Assembly (NCBI RefSeq): GCF_014212135.1
Contig: NZ_JACJVQ010000015.1
Span: 156,398 to 220,397 of the forward strand
Source of the DNA: Cohnella thailandensis
GTDB lineage: Bacteria; Bacillota; Bacilli; Paenibacillales; Paenibacillaceae
Direction: 5' to 3'
Length of the DNA stretch: 64,000 bases
Part shown: positions 16,950 through 28,800 of the stretch, piece after piece
How the letters are laid out: every line of letters begins with the position of its first letter
How positions within the stretch are numbered: position 1 is the first letter of the stretch
Position numbers and translations under genes: made by a program
The notes under the pieces: generated by a model
What the model saw: only the letters and a program-made list of their open reading frames with translations
What the model was told of the DNA's origin: nothing
Databases searched by the model: none

Positions 16950-17855
16950 ATGAAGTTGCTTAACTACTACGATAATGGACTTCGAATGGGAGTCGTGACG
17001 GACAAGGGAGTCGTCGACGTCGAGCTGGCGCTGCGGGCGAACCCGACGAGCCTGCAGGTGCCGACGACGGTGCGCGAGGTACTGAACGGCGGACCCCAAG
17101 CGCAAGACGCGCTGTCTCATTACATCGCCAACCTGCCGCCGACCGATAACGCCAACTACTTAAAGCAAGAAGACCGACTCACCCTCGCCCCCTGCGTCGC
17201 CGACCCCGGCAAAATCATCTGCATCGGCCTCAACTACCGCCGCCACGCGGAAGAGACGAACATGCCGATTCCGGCGTTCCCGATCCTGTTCAACAAATTC
17301 GAGAATACGCTGAACGGCCACGGCCACACGGTTCCGCTGCCGAGCAACTCCAGCAAAGTCGATTACGAGGCCGAGCTGACCGTCGTCATCGGCAAGAACG
17401 CCAAGAACGTAAGCGAAGCCGACGCGCTCGACTACGTCTTCGGCTACTGCAATGCGAACGACCTGTCGGCTCGCGACCTGCAGTTCCGCACCAGCCAATG
17501 GCTGACGGGCAAGTCCTGCGACGGCTTCTCGCCGATCGGCCCTTACCTGGTGACCGCGGACGAAGTCCGCGATCCGAACGCCCTTGACATCCGCTGCATC
17601 GTAAACGGCGAGATACGCCAGAACTCCAACACGGCCGACATGATCTTCGACGTCAAGCAGATCGTCAGCTACGTGTCGCAGGTCATGACGCTCAAGCCGG
17701 GCGACCTTATCATGACGGGTACGCCTGAGGGCGTCGTGATGGGCTATCCGGAAGAGAAGCAAATCTATCTCAAGCCGGGAGACGTCGTCACGATCGAGAT
17801 CGAGAAGCTCGGTTCGATCACGAACACGATGGTCTCAGAGGAGGCGGGCGCATGA
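16950..17855 (+). CDS. fumarylacetoacetate hydrolase family protein
   Basis: 301 residues. The ATG at 16950 follows AGGAGGG; an upstream frame from 16878 covers the palindromes and is rejected. FAH fold with the metal ligands E140 and E142 (YEAEL) and D171 (NDLSARDLQF), plus KSCDGFSPIGP and TGTPEGV. Members hydrolyse C-C bonds of beta-diketo acids or decarboxylate 2-oxo acids. With an SDR, lactonase and dehydratase nearby the best guess is a 2,4-diketo-3-deoxy sugar-acid hydrolase (LRA6-like). The stop overlaps the next start (ATGA). Confidence 0.88.
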   Translation: MKLLNYYDNGLRMGVVTDKGVVDVELALRANPTSLQVPTTVREVLNGGPQAQDALSHYIANLPPTDNANYLKQEDRLTLAPCVADPGKIICIGLNYRRHAEETNMPIPAFPILFNKFENTLNGHGHTVPLPSNSSKVDYEAELTVVIGKNAKNVSEADALDYVFGYCNANDLSARDLQFRTSQWLTGKSCDGFSPIGPYLVTADEVRDPNALDIRCIVNGEIRQNSNTADMIFDVKQIVSYVSQVMTLKPGDLIMTGTPEGVVMGYPEEKQIYLKPGDVVTIEIEKLGSITNTMVSEEAGA

Positions 17856-18694
17856 TTTTCGACAGTCATACTCATCTCTTCGGTCCGGGCATGGTGTCGG
17901 GTCCTTCCGACGAAGCGATCAAGCGCGCCTGGGGCCCCAACATGAACATTATCGCAACTCCCGAGCAGCACCGCGAGAACCTGGAAGGCTTCCGCGGCTC
18001 GATCGTGCTCGCCTTCGCGGGCAACGCGACCGGCATGGTCGTGCCCAATGAGTACGTGGCAGACTACTGCGCGACCGATCCGGACCGGCTGTTCGGCTTC
18101 GCCAGCGTCGACCCGAATCATCTCAATTGCGTGACCGAGTTCGAGACGGCGATTCGCGAAATGAAACTGCGAGGCCTCAAGCTCGGCCCGATCTACCAGA
18201 ACTTCTATCCCGACGCCAAGGAGCACTTTGCGCTGTACGCCAAGGCGGACGAGCTGAACGTTCCGATCCTGTGGCACCAAGGCACCTCGTTCGTGCCGGA
18301 AGGCTATCTGGATGCGTCCCGTCCGGCGATGCTGGATCCGATTGCGCGGGCTTTTCCGAATTTGAAAATGATCGTGGCGCACATGGGCCATCCGTGGGTG
18401 GATGAGTGTATCTCGCTCGTTCGCAAGCACCCGAATCTATACATGGACCTGTCCGCGCTCGGCGGCCGTCCATGGCAATTCTACAACGCTCTCGTGTCGG
18501 CACTTGAGTACGGCGTACAGGACAAAATCCTGTTCGGCTCCGACTACCCGTTCTTCACGACCAAGCAGACGATCGACTCGCTTATGCGCATCAACGATCT
18601 GGTCGAAGGAACGAAGCTGCCGCGCGTGCCGGACAGCGTGATCGAAGCGATTCTTCATCGGCCGACTCCGGAGCTCTTGGGACTAGTCAAATAA
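17852..18694 (+). CDS. amidohydrolase (COG2159-like metal-dependent hydrolase)
   Basis: 280 residues. TIM-barrel amidohydrolase with the N-terminal D-S-H-T-H (H6, H8), WHQGTSF, AHMGHPW and the C-terminal GSDYPF carrying the catalytic Asp. Related enzymes are decarboxylases or lactone hydrolases; a COG3618-type relative is the L-fuconolactonase of the L-fucose route. It is translationally coupled to the FAH-family gene by a four-base overlap, so a joint step in sugar-acid breakdown is likely. Exact reaction unknown. Confidence 0.85.
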   Translation: MIFDSHTHLFGPGMVSGPSDEAIKRAWGPNMNIIATPEQHRENLEGFRGSIVLAFAGNATGMVVPNEYVADYCATDPDRLFGFASVDPNHLNCVTEFETAIREMKLRGLKLGPIYQNFYPDAKEHFALYAKADELNVPILWHQGTSFVPEGYLDASRPAMLDPIARAFPNLKMIVAHMGHPWVDECISLVRKHPNLYMDLSALGGRPWQFYNALVSALEYGVQDKILFGSDYPFFTTKQTIDSLMRINDLVEGTKLPRVPDSVIEAILHRPTPELLGLVK

Positions 18695-18722
18695 TCGAAG
18701 TAGCAGAAGGGAAGAGAGCGGG

Positions 18723-20480
18723 ATGGCATCAACGGGAGAGGAACGCGGACCAACGGAGCAAGCGGGCCGCAAGCTGAAGAGCGAGAAGTATTTTCAGGAG
18801 AAGGATCTGTGGGGGTTCATTCATCGCTCGTTCACGAAGTCGATGGGCTACACCGAGGAGGATCTCCGCAAGCCGGTCATCGGCATCTGCAACACGTTCA
18901 GCGAGCTGAACAAGTGCCATTCGCACTTCAATGAACTGGTCGACTATGTCAAAAGGGGCGTCTGGCAGGCGGGCGGGGTTCCGATGGAGTTCCCGACGAT
19001 CTCGATTGGCGAACCGTACATCAAACCGACGTCCATGCTGCTGCGCAATCTGATGGCGATGGACACCGAGGAGATGATGAAGGCCCATCCGATAGATGGC
19101 GTCGTGCTGATCGGCGGCTGCGACAAGACGGTTCCGGCGCAGCTCATGGCGGCGGCCAGCGTCAACATCCCGGCGATCGTCCTGACCGGCGGTCCGATGC
19201 TGAACGGGCGGAAGAACGGCCGCTCGCTCGGCGCCTGCACCGATTGCTACGGCTTCACGCTGGAGCATAAAGCGGGCAACATCACGGACGAGGAGCTGGC
19301 GAGCGCCGAGAATTCGGTCTGCCGAAGCGACGGCCACTGCCAGGTCATGGGAACGGCGAGCACGATGGCTTCCATCGCGGAGGCGATCGGCATGGCGCTG
19401 CCGGGCAACGCGGCCATTCCGGCTCCGGACAGCCGCAGGCGGCACATGGCGGAGAGGACGGGCAAGCAGATCGTCGAGCTCGTTCGCCGGGACATCCGTC
19501 CGCGCGACATCATGACGGCGGAAGCGTTGGAGAACGCGATCGCGGTCACGATGGCCAGCGGAGGCTCGACGAACGCGATCATTCACCTCGTGGCGATCTC
19601 CCAGCGGCTCGGACGCAAGCTTCCGCTCGAGAAATTCGACGAGATCAGCTCGCGGACGCCGTTTATTCTGAACTTGCGTCCTTCGGGCAAGTATCAGATG
19701 GAGGAATACTTCGAGGCGGGAGGCGTTCCCGCGCTCATGAAGGAGTTGGAGTCGAAGCTTCATCTCGATTGCTTGACGGTTACCGGACGAACGATCGGCG
19801 AGAACTTGGAGCAAGCGATGACGCTGGACCGGGACGTGATCCGGACGGTGCAAGAGCCGCTGGGCAGCCAAGGCGGAGTCGTCGTGCTGCGAGGCAACCT
19901 TGCGCCGAACGGCTCGCTCATCAAGCAGACGGCGGTGTCCGAGCATCTGAAGAAGCATACGGGGAAGGCGGTCGTCTTCGATAGTCCTGCCGACATGGAG
20001 GCGCGCATCGACGATCCGGATCTGGACGTGGACGAGAACAGCGTGCTCGTGCTGAAGAACGCGGGACCGAGGGGGGCGCCGGCGATGCCGGAGATCGGGC
20101 AGATCCCGATCCCGAAGAAGCTGCTCCTGAAGGGAGTACGCGACATGGTGCGCATCTCGGACGCCCGGATCAGCGGCACGTCCTACGGCGCGCTCATCGT
20201 ACACGCGGCGCCGGAAGCGGCGGTCGGCGGGAACCTGGCGCTCGTGCGCGACGGCGACGAGATCGAGCTGGACATCGCGGCGCGAAGGCTCGAGCTTAAG
20301 GTGGACGACGAGGAACTGGCGGAGCGCCGGAAGGCGTGGAAGGCTCCGGAGCCTCATTACGACCGGGGCTATGGGCTGCTTTTCCACGAACGGGTGCTTC
20401 AGGCGGATCTCGGCTGCGACTTCGACTTCTTGCTTCCGAAGGAGCTGCGGCAGGAATTGCTTGGGGGAAGCGGAGAATAA
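18723..20480 (+). CDS. IlvD/Edd-family sugar-acid dehydratase
   Basis: 585 residues. The three expected Fe-S ligands are C65 (KCHSH), C133 (GGCDKT) and C206 (HCQVMGTAST). Their spacings of 68 and 73 residues equal those I recall for Rhizobium L-arabinonate dehydratase (C59, C127, C200), favouring a [2Fe-2S] aldonate dehydratase over a biosynthetic dihydroxy-acid dehydratase. It converts an aldonate to a 2-keto-3-deoxy acid in the cytoplasm. Neighbours (lactonase, SDR, FAH hydrolase) fit. A branched-chain amino acid role is unlikely in this context. Confidence 0.9.
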   Translation: MASTGEERGPTEQAGRKLKSEKYFQEKDLWGFIHRSFTKSMGYTEEDLRKPVIGICNTFSELNKCHSHFNELVDYVKRGVWQAGGVPMEFPTISIGEPYIKPTSMLLRNLMAMDTEEMMKAHPIDGVVLIGGCDKTVPAQLMAAASVNIPAIVLTGGPMLNGRKNGRSLGACTDCYGFTLEHKAGNITDEELASAENSVCRSDGHCQVMGTASTMASIAEAIGMALPGNAAIPAPDSRRRHMAERTGKQIVELVRRDIRPRDIMTAEALENAIAVTMASGGSTNAIIHLVAISQRLGRKLPLEKFDEISSRTPFILNLRPSGKYQMEEYFEAGGVPALMKELESKLHLDCLTVTGRTIGENLEQAMTLDRDVIRTVQEPLGSQGGVVVLRGNLAPNGSLIKQTAVSEHLKKHTGKAVVFDSPADMEARIDDPDLDVDENSVLVLKNAGPRGAPAMPEIGQIPIPKKLLLKGVRDMVRISDARISGTSYGALIVHAAPEAAVGGNLALVRDGDEIELDIAARRLELKVDDEELAERRKAWKAPEPHYDRGYGLLFHERVLQADLGCDFDFLLPKELRQELLGGSGE

Positions 20481-20519
20481 AGAAGGGACGGCAGCAAGCC
20501 ATCGAGAGGAGGTGGCAAC

Positions 20520-21458
20520 ATGAAGAAGACGATTCGGCTGGCGATCATCGGTACCGATTCCTCCCACTCGGTCGCTTTTGCTCAATTGCTGCAGGACGAG
20601 GCGCATCCGTATCATGTCCCGGGGGCTCGGGTGATCGCCGCATATCCGGGCGGCTCGCCGGATTTCGAATTGAGCCGGTCCCGAGTGGACGGCTTCGCGA
20701 AGCGGCTGCGGGACGAGTTCGGCGTCCGGCTTGCGGCGACCCCGGAGGAAGCGGCGGAGGGAGCCGACGGCGTTCTGCTGCTGGCTGCCGACGGACGGAA
20801 GCATCTCGAGCTGTTCCGGAGGGTCGCGGAGCCGGGACGGCCGGTCTTCATCGACAAGCCGCTCGCGACGACCTACCGGGAAGCGAAGGAGATCGCCGCA
20901 CGGGCGGAGCGGCTTGGCGTGCCGTTCATGACCGGCTCCTCCCTTCGCTACGCCGAGGATCTCGTCGCGGCGCTTGCGGCTGCCGAGGGCTCGAATAACG
21001 AGGGCTCGGATGTCGTCGACGGCGCCGATTGCTTCGGCCCGATCTCGATGGAGCCGACTCAGGGGGGCTATCTCTGGTACGGCATCCATGCGGCGGAGAT
21101 GCTCTATGCGGCGATGGGAACGGGCTGCGAGCGGGTGACCGCCGTTTCATCGCCCGGGGGCGAGCATCTGGTCGGCGTTTGGCCGGGCGGGCGCGTCGGC
21201 ACCGTACGCGGCAGCTTCGAGGGAAGCGAATTCGCGGCGGTGCTTCATCTTGGAGCGAAGAGCGTCTATGTCCCGATCAAGCCGGAATCCAAGCCTTATT
21301 ACGCAAGCTTGCTAGAGAGGGTTATCGGGCTATTCCGCGACGGACGGGCGGATAGGCTGCCGACAACGGACGAATCGTTGGAGATTATCCGTTTTCTGGA
21401 GGCGGCCAATCGAAGCCGCGAGAGCGGCAGAGAAGTGCGGCTGCATGAGATCGAATAA
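20520..21458 (+). CDS. Gfo/Idh/MocA-like oxidoreductase, divergent
   Basis: 312 residues. The ATG at 20520 has GAGGAGG upstream. N-terminal Rossmann fold with a degenerate glycine motif (IIGTDSSHS) and a DKP variant (FIDKPLAT) of the EKP signature. The C-terminal domain is short and has YLWYGIHAAEMLYA, where the catalytic His is kept. It is the third member of the family in this cluster and the most divergent. Whether it is catalytically active cannot be told from sequence. Gap to the dehydratase is 39 bp. Confidence 0.8.
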   Translation: MKKTIRLAIIGTDSSHSVAFAQLLQDEAHPYHVPGARVIAAYPGGSPDFELSRSRVDGFAKRLRDEFGVRLAATPEEAAEGADGVLLLAADGRKHLELFRRVAEPGRPVFIDKPLATTYREAKEIAARAERLGVPFMTGSSLRYAEDLVAALAAAEGSNNEGSDVVDGADCFGPISMEPTQGGYLWYGIHAAEMLYAAMGTGCERVTAVSSPGGEHLVGVWPGGRVGTVRGSFEGSEFAAVLHLGAKSVYVPIKPESKPYYASLLERVIGLFRDGRADRLPTTDESLEIIRFLEAANRSRESGREVRLHEIE

Positions 21459-21473
21459 ACGCGGAGGCGAAGC

Positions 21474-22613
21474 ATGAACGGAATCGTCAGTAGAGTAGAC
21501 CAGGGTCGTTTGGAAGAAGCCGCCGCTCTCGCGGATCGCGTCTTTAGGGAAGGCGAGACGTTTATGGGGGCGGCTTTTCCGTCCATTTTCTCCGGCAGCT
21601 TTCCTTGTTCCCACGGGGTGTACGAGGAGGATAGGCTCGCCGCCTTCGTCGGTCTTGTCCCGGCGGTTCTTCGGATCGGCCCGGCGCGCGTCCCATTGTT
21701 CTCCATCGGCGCCGTCTGCACGGCTCCGGAGTCCCGCGGCAGGGGATACGCAAGCGCGCTGCTGCGCGAGACCTTCCGCCACATCGAGGACGCCGGCGGC
21801 TCGCTGCTGTTCGTCTCCGGCACGCTCCCTATCTATCGCAGGAATGGATGCCATCCGTTCGGTTCCGTCCGGCAATACCGGCTATCTCCCGAAGAGGCAT
21901 CCGTTCAACCCGAAGATCCGGCATTCGAGTGGAGCGAATTTCGGGCAACGGATCTGCATCGGCTTCAGGAGCTGTCCGAAGGCCATGAGGTCCGCTACGA
22001 CAGGAGCCTATACGAGACGGCGGAGCTGCTTCGCACGGCGGCTCTCGCGGGAGTTTGCCGCATGAAGCAGAAAGTTCTGCTAGGTCGCAGGGGCGGCCAA
22101 GCCACGGCCTTTCTGGTACTGGCCCTTCCCGGGGAAATCCCCGCGGAGACGCGGCCGTTCGTCGTGGAGTGGGGAGGGGACGCGAAGGATGCCGCCAAGC
22201 TGATGTCGGCTGCCGCGGTCCATTTCGAGCTGAAGGAAGGACTGGACGCATTCGTTCCTTGGCAGGAGCGCAAGCTGATGCAGGCTCTCGAGGGGTTGAC
22301 GTATAAAGAGGTCCAGCACTCCGGAACGGTCAAGGTCGGGAACCCTAGCCGATTATGGGAGCAGCTTCGGCCATATCTGGACAGTCTCCATCCCGGTGCC
22401 GCCCGGCAGGTCGCGATATCCGACGTACGAGAGGAGCCGGGCACCGCGGACGTGTCGATCGACGGGGAGACCAGACGTCTAGCCGCGGAGCAGCTGATCT
22501 CCTTTCTGTTCGACCCGGCATCCGGCCCGCGGGAGTCCTTCCGTCGAGCGGACTTGCTAAACGCGTTACTGCCGATACCGCTGCCATCTCCTTCCGGTTT
22601 AAACTTCGTATGA
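21474..22613 (+). CDS. GNAT-family N-acetyltransferase
   Basis: 379 residues. The acetyl-CoA loop R-G-R-G-Y-A (PESRGRGYASALL) and the preceding beta-4 (SIGAVCTAPE) lie in the first 100 residues, followed by IYRRNGCHPFG. The length and the C-terminal second region suggest a two-domain, Eis-like arrangement rather than a minimal GNAT. Cytoplasmic acetyltransferase, acceptor unknown. Last gene of the cluster, 15 bp after the oxidoreductase, with a strong terminator right behind it. Confidence 0.8.
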   Translation: MNGIVSRVDQGRLEEAAALADRVFREGETFMGAAFPSIFSGSFPCSHGVYEEDRLAAFVGLVPAVLRIGPARVPLFSIGAVCTAPESRGRGYASALLRETFRHIEDAGGSLLFVSGTLPIYRRNGCHPFGSVRQYRLSPEEASVQPEDPAFEWSEFRATDLHRLQELSEGHEVRYDRSLYETAELLRTAALAGVCRMKQKVLLGRRGGQATAFLVLALPGEIPAETRPFVVEWGGDAKDAAKLMSAAAVHFELKEGLDAFVPWQERKLMQALEGLTYKEVQHSGTVKVGNPSRLWEQLRPYLDSLHPGAARQVAISDVREEPGTADVSIDGETRRLAAEQLISFLFDPASGPRESFRRADLLNALLPIPLPSPSGLNFV

Positions 22614-22620
22614 CCTTACG

Positions 22621-22655
22621 GATTCCTGTTCTTTCGGACAGGAATTCTTTTTTTT
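22621..22655 (+). terminator. rho-independent terminator of the sugar cluster
   Basis: GATTCCTGT and ACAGGAATTC arms around a TCTTTCGG loop, followed by eight T. Ends the run of genes from 11198. Confidence 0.9.
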
Positions 22656-22851
22656 GCGAAAATATTCCTTGAACTAGGACAAATGGAGCGAAATGTGGCA
22701 GTTTTTGTCGAATTGTTTAGTGTTTTTTAAGAGCTCCTCTATATACTTGGGTCGGAAGAACCGGTCCGCTGAGCGGAAAGGACTAGATTCCGAATTCCGC
22801 AGGGAAAAGACCGGATACAGAAAAAATCTATCTATCAGGAAGAGGGACAAA

Positions 22852-25800
22852 ATGAGGAGCTCGATCAAGAGGCTGTTCAGTCGGCAAAGGATAGCCGCGG
22901 CGCTGGCGTTTACGCTTGCCCTGCAGCTTGTCCTGTCAGGTTACTCGTCGATCATCGGCGGGGCGGGCATCGCGAGCGCGGTAAGCGAGACCAAGTACAT
23001 TACGTTCTTGTACCAGGATTTCGCGAAGGCGTCCAGCCGATTGCAGTTCAACGGCAATGCGGATTATCTGGATTCAGGCGCCAATCAAGGCGATCTTCGC
23101 TTGACTCCTTCCGCAGGGAACCAATTCGGCACCGTTTTTAATAAAGAGAGAGTCTCTCTGCGTGCCGGTACCGGCTTCAGTACTTATTTTACCTTCAACA
23201 TGTCCAGCCCCGACGGATCGGGGACGACGCCGAAGGGAGCGGACGGAATCGTGTTCGCTCTGCAGACGCGCTCGAACAGCGCCGGCAGCTTGGGCGTCGG
23301 CATGGGATTCGAGAACATCAAAGACAGCGTCGGCATCGAGTTCGATACGTTCGATAACGGCAGCGCGACGTGGGGCAGCAACGGCGACCCGAGCAATAAC
23401 CATGTCGCCGTCGATTATGACGGCGTCGTCACCCATGGCAAGAACGGGAACCCGGCAGCCGTCAACGTGCCCGGAGTCGATTTTAATTCCGGACAGGACG
23501 TACACGTCTGGATCGATTACAAGTCGACCGAGCAGAAATTGGAAGTGTTCTTGAGCTCTTCAAGCAATCGGCCGAGCTCTCCGATTTTGACCGAAACCGG
23601 CTTAAATCTTGCGGAGCGTCTTAAACAAGACGACATTTACGTCGGTTTTACCGCGGCGACGGGAGCCGCGTGGCAAAATCACGACATCAAGCAATGGTAT
23701 TTCACGAATCGATACGATCCGATCGATCTCTCCAGCGCGACTTACGTCGAAGCTCCGAGCATCTTCTCGGTAGCGACCTCCGTCTATGGCAAATCGTCGG
23801 TCACCGGAGCGACTTATTACCAGAGCGACGTGACGCTCGTCAATTCTTCCAACGAGCCGGGTCCGGGCGTAAGCTTGATCGCGGAGAATCTGGACAATAC
23901 CGCCTTCCTGGATCCGGCCAACGAGATGGCGCCGCTGGCGTCGCCGCCTGCTCTCGTAACGGATGCTCAAGGCAAGGCGACCTACTACTACACGGCCGTC
24001 GATGAGACCCAGGCGATTCCGAACTTCCGGATATCCACGGAATACGGGGCCTATTACGATTTGAGGTTCACGGCTCCCCCAACCGTAGCGACCGGGGCCG
24101 CCAACCCGCAGTATGTGCCTAACGCTCCGGCGAACCAAGGAGCCTCCATCCCGGTCCAAATCGTCAACACCGGCGGCGAGAACGTGAAGTGGGGCGTCGA
24201 ATACCGGGAGAAGACCGCCGACGGCAACGGGGAATGGAGCCCGACCGTCTACGGATCGGTTCCTCAGCCCGTCTTGACGGCATCCGGAACGTATTACGTT
24301 CAATTGAACGGACTTAAGGAAGACACTTATTACGAAGCTCGGGCATACGCGAGCAACTCGAAGGGCGCCGTTCGCGGCGAGCCCGTCACGTTCGCCGTGC
24401 AAATGCCGATGCCGGCGGACGGCGTTAAATATACGAATGCAGGTCCTTCCAAAATTTATCGCGACGACGCCGAGAGCATGCAGGTCGTAGGCGAGAATTT
24501 GTACTGGCTCCTTAAGCGGCTGCCGCATGAGGATCTGAGCGTGAAGCTAACCAGCGGAAGCGAGGAGTACGCGATCCCGCGCTCCGACATTCAAGCGGTC
24601 TCCAATTCGACGCTTAAGCTTAAGCTGCCGACCCCGGGCGGGGCCAAGCTTCCTCTCGGCAAGTACAATCTGGTCATCGAGCACGAGTTCTTCGGCGACA
24701 AGACGTTCCTAAGCGCAATCGAATTGACGGACGATCCGTCTTACCGTTCGATCAATTACGAAGAAGTAGTTGTAACGGATACGCTAAATCATAGACCGGA
24801 TCCGAACGACTTGGATTCGATCGCGGTCCGCGGCCCGTTCGTCGTCCAGGCGTCATCGCCAGGCATTTACCAACAGCGGGACTCGAACGCCGTCTTTACC
24901 TTTAACGACAACCTTCTGTTCAAGGGATCGCAGTTAACGGTCGACACGAACGCGGGCAAGATTACCGGCAGCGGCCGTTTCTACGTGAACGGCAAGAACA
25001 CGATTCCGATGCTCGCGACGTACACGGTTTACGAAGGCGAGTTCGAATTCACGACGGATAACTTTGTTTTTAATCTGAAGGGCGGGCTTGCGGGAGCGGC
25101 TTCCGACCTGACGGGATTGAACGTTCCGGTCAACGTCAATAAATTAGTCTTTATCCCGGGCGGAATCCGTCTCGCCGGCGAAATCAACCTCGGCTTCAAG
25201 ATGGGAAGCGCGACCATCGGAGGCAAAGCCAACCTGGACGCTCTCGAGTTTAAGAAGAATCGGTTCGATCTGGATGCCGACTTCGAGCTCAACGCGGACT
25301 TCAAGTCCGGTCCTCTGGAAGCGGGCGCGCTCCGCTTCTCGCTCGATACCCGCGTTCCCGAATACGGGGCGGGAGCTTCCGCCGAGCTGAAGAAAGCGAA
25401 AATCGGCTTCGATATCGACCTGCTTATCGTCGACAAGAAGCTCGATTCGCTCAGCTTCGCCGTGGTCAAAGAGATGAAGCTCGGCTCCACGGGCGCCCAG
25501 CTGACCAAGATCGGCGGCGGCGTGTCCAACATGACAAGCAAATCGGAGGCTCCTCTGACGTTCTCCGTGCTGGGCGGCATGTCGGATTACATTACGCCGA
25601 AGCTAGCCAATACGTATATGGTGAACGGCAACGATCTGAAGATCGAGCTGTCCGCGAACCACTTCGGAGCGTCGGGCAAGCTGGCCATCTACAAGATCAA
25701 CATCGCGGGCGTCGACATGTTCGTCGTCTTCAACCCGACCGGCTACAAGGGCTACAATAAGGCCGGCTTCGACTTCAACGCGTCGATCAACATCATCGAC

Positions 25801-28800
25801 GTTATCGTCGGCAAGGTGATGGCGAACTACTTCCAAGGCTCCTCGTTCACGGGGTACGCCAAGACGGCCGTGCAAATTCCGGGCAGCGTTCCTCTCGTCG
25901 GAGGCAAGAAGCTGACCTCGGCCGAAGTCGGCGTCGACTCTACCCGCTTCAAGGGCGCCCTGTCGGTCATCGGCATCGGCTTTACGGTGAAATATCCGTT
26001 CTCGACGAGCAAGTTCGATTGGGACGTCGACATGAGCTCGACGATCAAGAACGTGGCGAACGCGGTCGTCAACGTGGGCAAATCCGTCGTGAAAGCCTTC
26101 ACGAGCTGGATCTGGTACGACGATCCGAGCAAGGCCGGGGAATGGACCGCCGCGGATTCCGTCGAGGCCGTACCTGGTCTTGTCGGAGAGAAGCTGTTCT
26201 CCGCAAGCGGCATTCGCGCGACGGAAGTCGGAACGTATTCGTCCGGCAAGCTGGCGACCGTCGTTACGGAGACGAACCCGAATATGACGAAGTCGGGAAG
26301 CGAGATCAGCCAATCCTTCGTCGCGGAAGAAAGTTATCCGGCGCTGATCAAGGTCCAAGGAGACGCTTCCGGCGTCCGATTGACCCAGCCGAACGGAGCT
26401 CTTTACGAGATTCGATTCGCGGAAAAAGACAACAAGACAATCAATGCCTACTATGACGCGGCGAACGACGAGACGATTCTGGAAGTCAATCTGACCCCGG
26501 GAACGTGGAAGCTGACCTCGGGCAGCAGCTTGGCCTTGTCGGTAAGCAGAGAGCTGTATCGGAATCCTTCGCTGACGTTGGAAGCCGCGGCAACCGAACT
26601 CGCCGCATCCGACGTTCAAGCGTACGTTCCGCTCGAGTTCCAGAAACGAGGAACCTATCTGGTCGAAGTCGGCGAAGGCGCCGCGGACGCCAAGCTGATT
26701 AAGGCGGACGGCAGACCGTATGCGACCGAAGCCGATTCCGTAAGCGATGCCTACAATACGTATTGGGATTCGGCGGACGGCAAGCTTTACATGCTCGTCG
26801 AAGTTCCGGATGCAGGCGTCTGGTACGCGATCGCCGGCGCGGACGCTCATGCGAACCTGTACCGGATGGCTGTCGGAACGACGATGGGCGATGCCCTTGC
26901 CTGGATCGGCGGCGACGAATTCTCTTCGGCCGCGAAGTTCACCGGGCTTAAGGGAATGCAGGTGCTGCTCGAGATTCAAGGAGCAACCGAAGCGACCCGC
27001 CTCTATCGTCCGGACGGAACGCTTTATCCGTTCGACTTGAACCAAGCAAGCTCGAACTGGAACGCCAGCTATGACGCTGCTCAAGGCGTAATCCATGCTC
27101 TGGTCGATGTCGACCAAGACGGCATTTGGTTAATCAAATCGAACGGCTTCACCGATTCCAACGGCTTGACGTTGTCGCAGAAGTTAACGATGGCGGAGCT
27201 GTACGGTTCGGATACGACGATTACTTACGATCTGCAAATCCAGGAGAAGGGCAAGTATCTGTTCGATATCGCCGGCGGCGACGCAACCGCGAAGATCAAC
27301 GTGAACAACGCGGCGGCTACTATCAACAGCACGGAAGGTTCTCCTTCGCAGAACGCGATTATCGACGATAAGGGCTTGATGGTGACCCTCGACGTTCCCG
27401 CTTCGGGAATCGTGAGCATTACGACGAAGCCGGGCGCTTCGATCAAGCAATACCTGCTGACCCCGATTCCGGAAGTGACGAAGCTCTCGGCGTCGGCTCA
27501 GCTTCAACGCAATACGTACGAGGTGGAGTGGAAGGTCGAGAACGCCAAGCCGGACACGAAGGTAAGCTTGCTTCTGGCTAATGGCGATAGAGACGAGGAA
27601 GGCCAACTGATTCCGGTCGGCGACACGATCGCATCCGATCTGCCGGCGGCGGGCATTCGTACCGTAACCCTGCCGGAAGGTTATCTGCCGGGCGATTATT
27701 ACCTGGCCGTCGTGGCCGACAGCGAATCGTACGGACCGGTATTCAAGACTTTGAACGACCCGCTTACTTATCAGGCGGTGAAAATGCAGCCAAAGCCGAC
27801 CGGAGTTCAAGCGACGGCAATCGGCAACGGCGAGATCAAGATCGGCTTCAACGATCCGGGATACGCCGAGACGACGTCTTACCGGATTTATCCGGCCGAC
27901 GCGGCCGGCAACGTAGACTTCAACGGAACCTCCTACGAAGGAGAAGTCGTTCCGGCGAACGGCGCGAACCAAAGCGTCACCCTGTCGGGACTGGAGACGG
28001 GACGCGATTACAGCTTCCGCGTGATGGCTATCCGAGCGGTATACGGATCGATTCCGGGAGTCAACGACGATGCGCTGGCGAACCTGTACGTCAGCGAGTT
28101 GTCCGATGCGGCTAGCGTCAGCCTGCCGGTGCCGAATCCGGCGAAGCTGAACGTGACTTACCTGACCGGCGACGCGCCGACGGTCACGCGCTCTTATTAT
28201 CCGTACAACGTGACGGAGGAGAAGCTGGCCGGTTTGACTGCCGAAGAAAAACAGAGCTTGCAGCAAACGATGGCGATTACGGCTTCCGACGACGTCACCG
28301 TTAAGGTGGAGAGCGATCAGAATGTAACGCTTAAGCTGTTCGTAGACGGAGTCGAGGCGCAGGCGGCAGACGGAGCTCCGAACGAGTTCCATCTCGGTTC
28401 TCTCGCGGAGAAGGACTATACGATCGAAGTCGAGGCTGTCAATGCCGAAGGCGACATCAGCTCGTCGGTCGGAAGATTGTTCGCCGATAGAACCGCTCCT
28501 TACCTCTACTTGAAGTCGGCAACGAACGGACAAGTCGTGGAAGACGACCGCATCCTCCTGGAAGGCGTGTCGGAAGCGGGAGTTGCGCTGACCGTTAACG
28601 GCGTAACCGTGCCGGTCGACGCGATGGGGCATTATGCTTACTACGCTTCCATTCCGGAAGCAGGCGTGCTGCCGATCGAGATGATCGCGGTCGACCAAGC
28701 CGGCAACGAAACCGTTCACCGTCTGGAGGTGTTCTCCTCGGGCGACGGCGAAGGGCAATCCTCCTCCGAACTGGTAACGCTTGGAACGGACGACGGTGTC

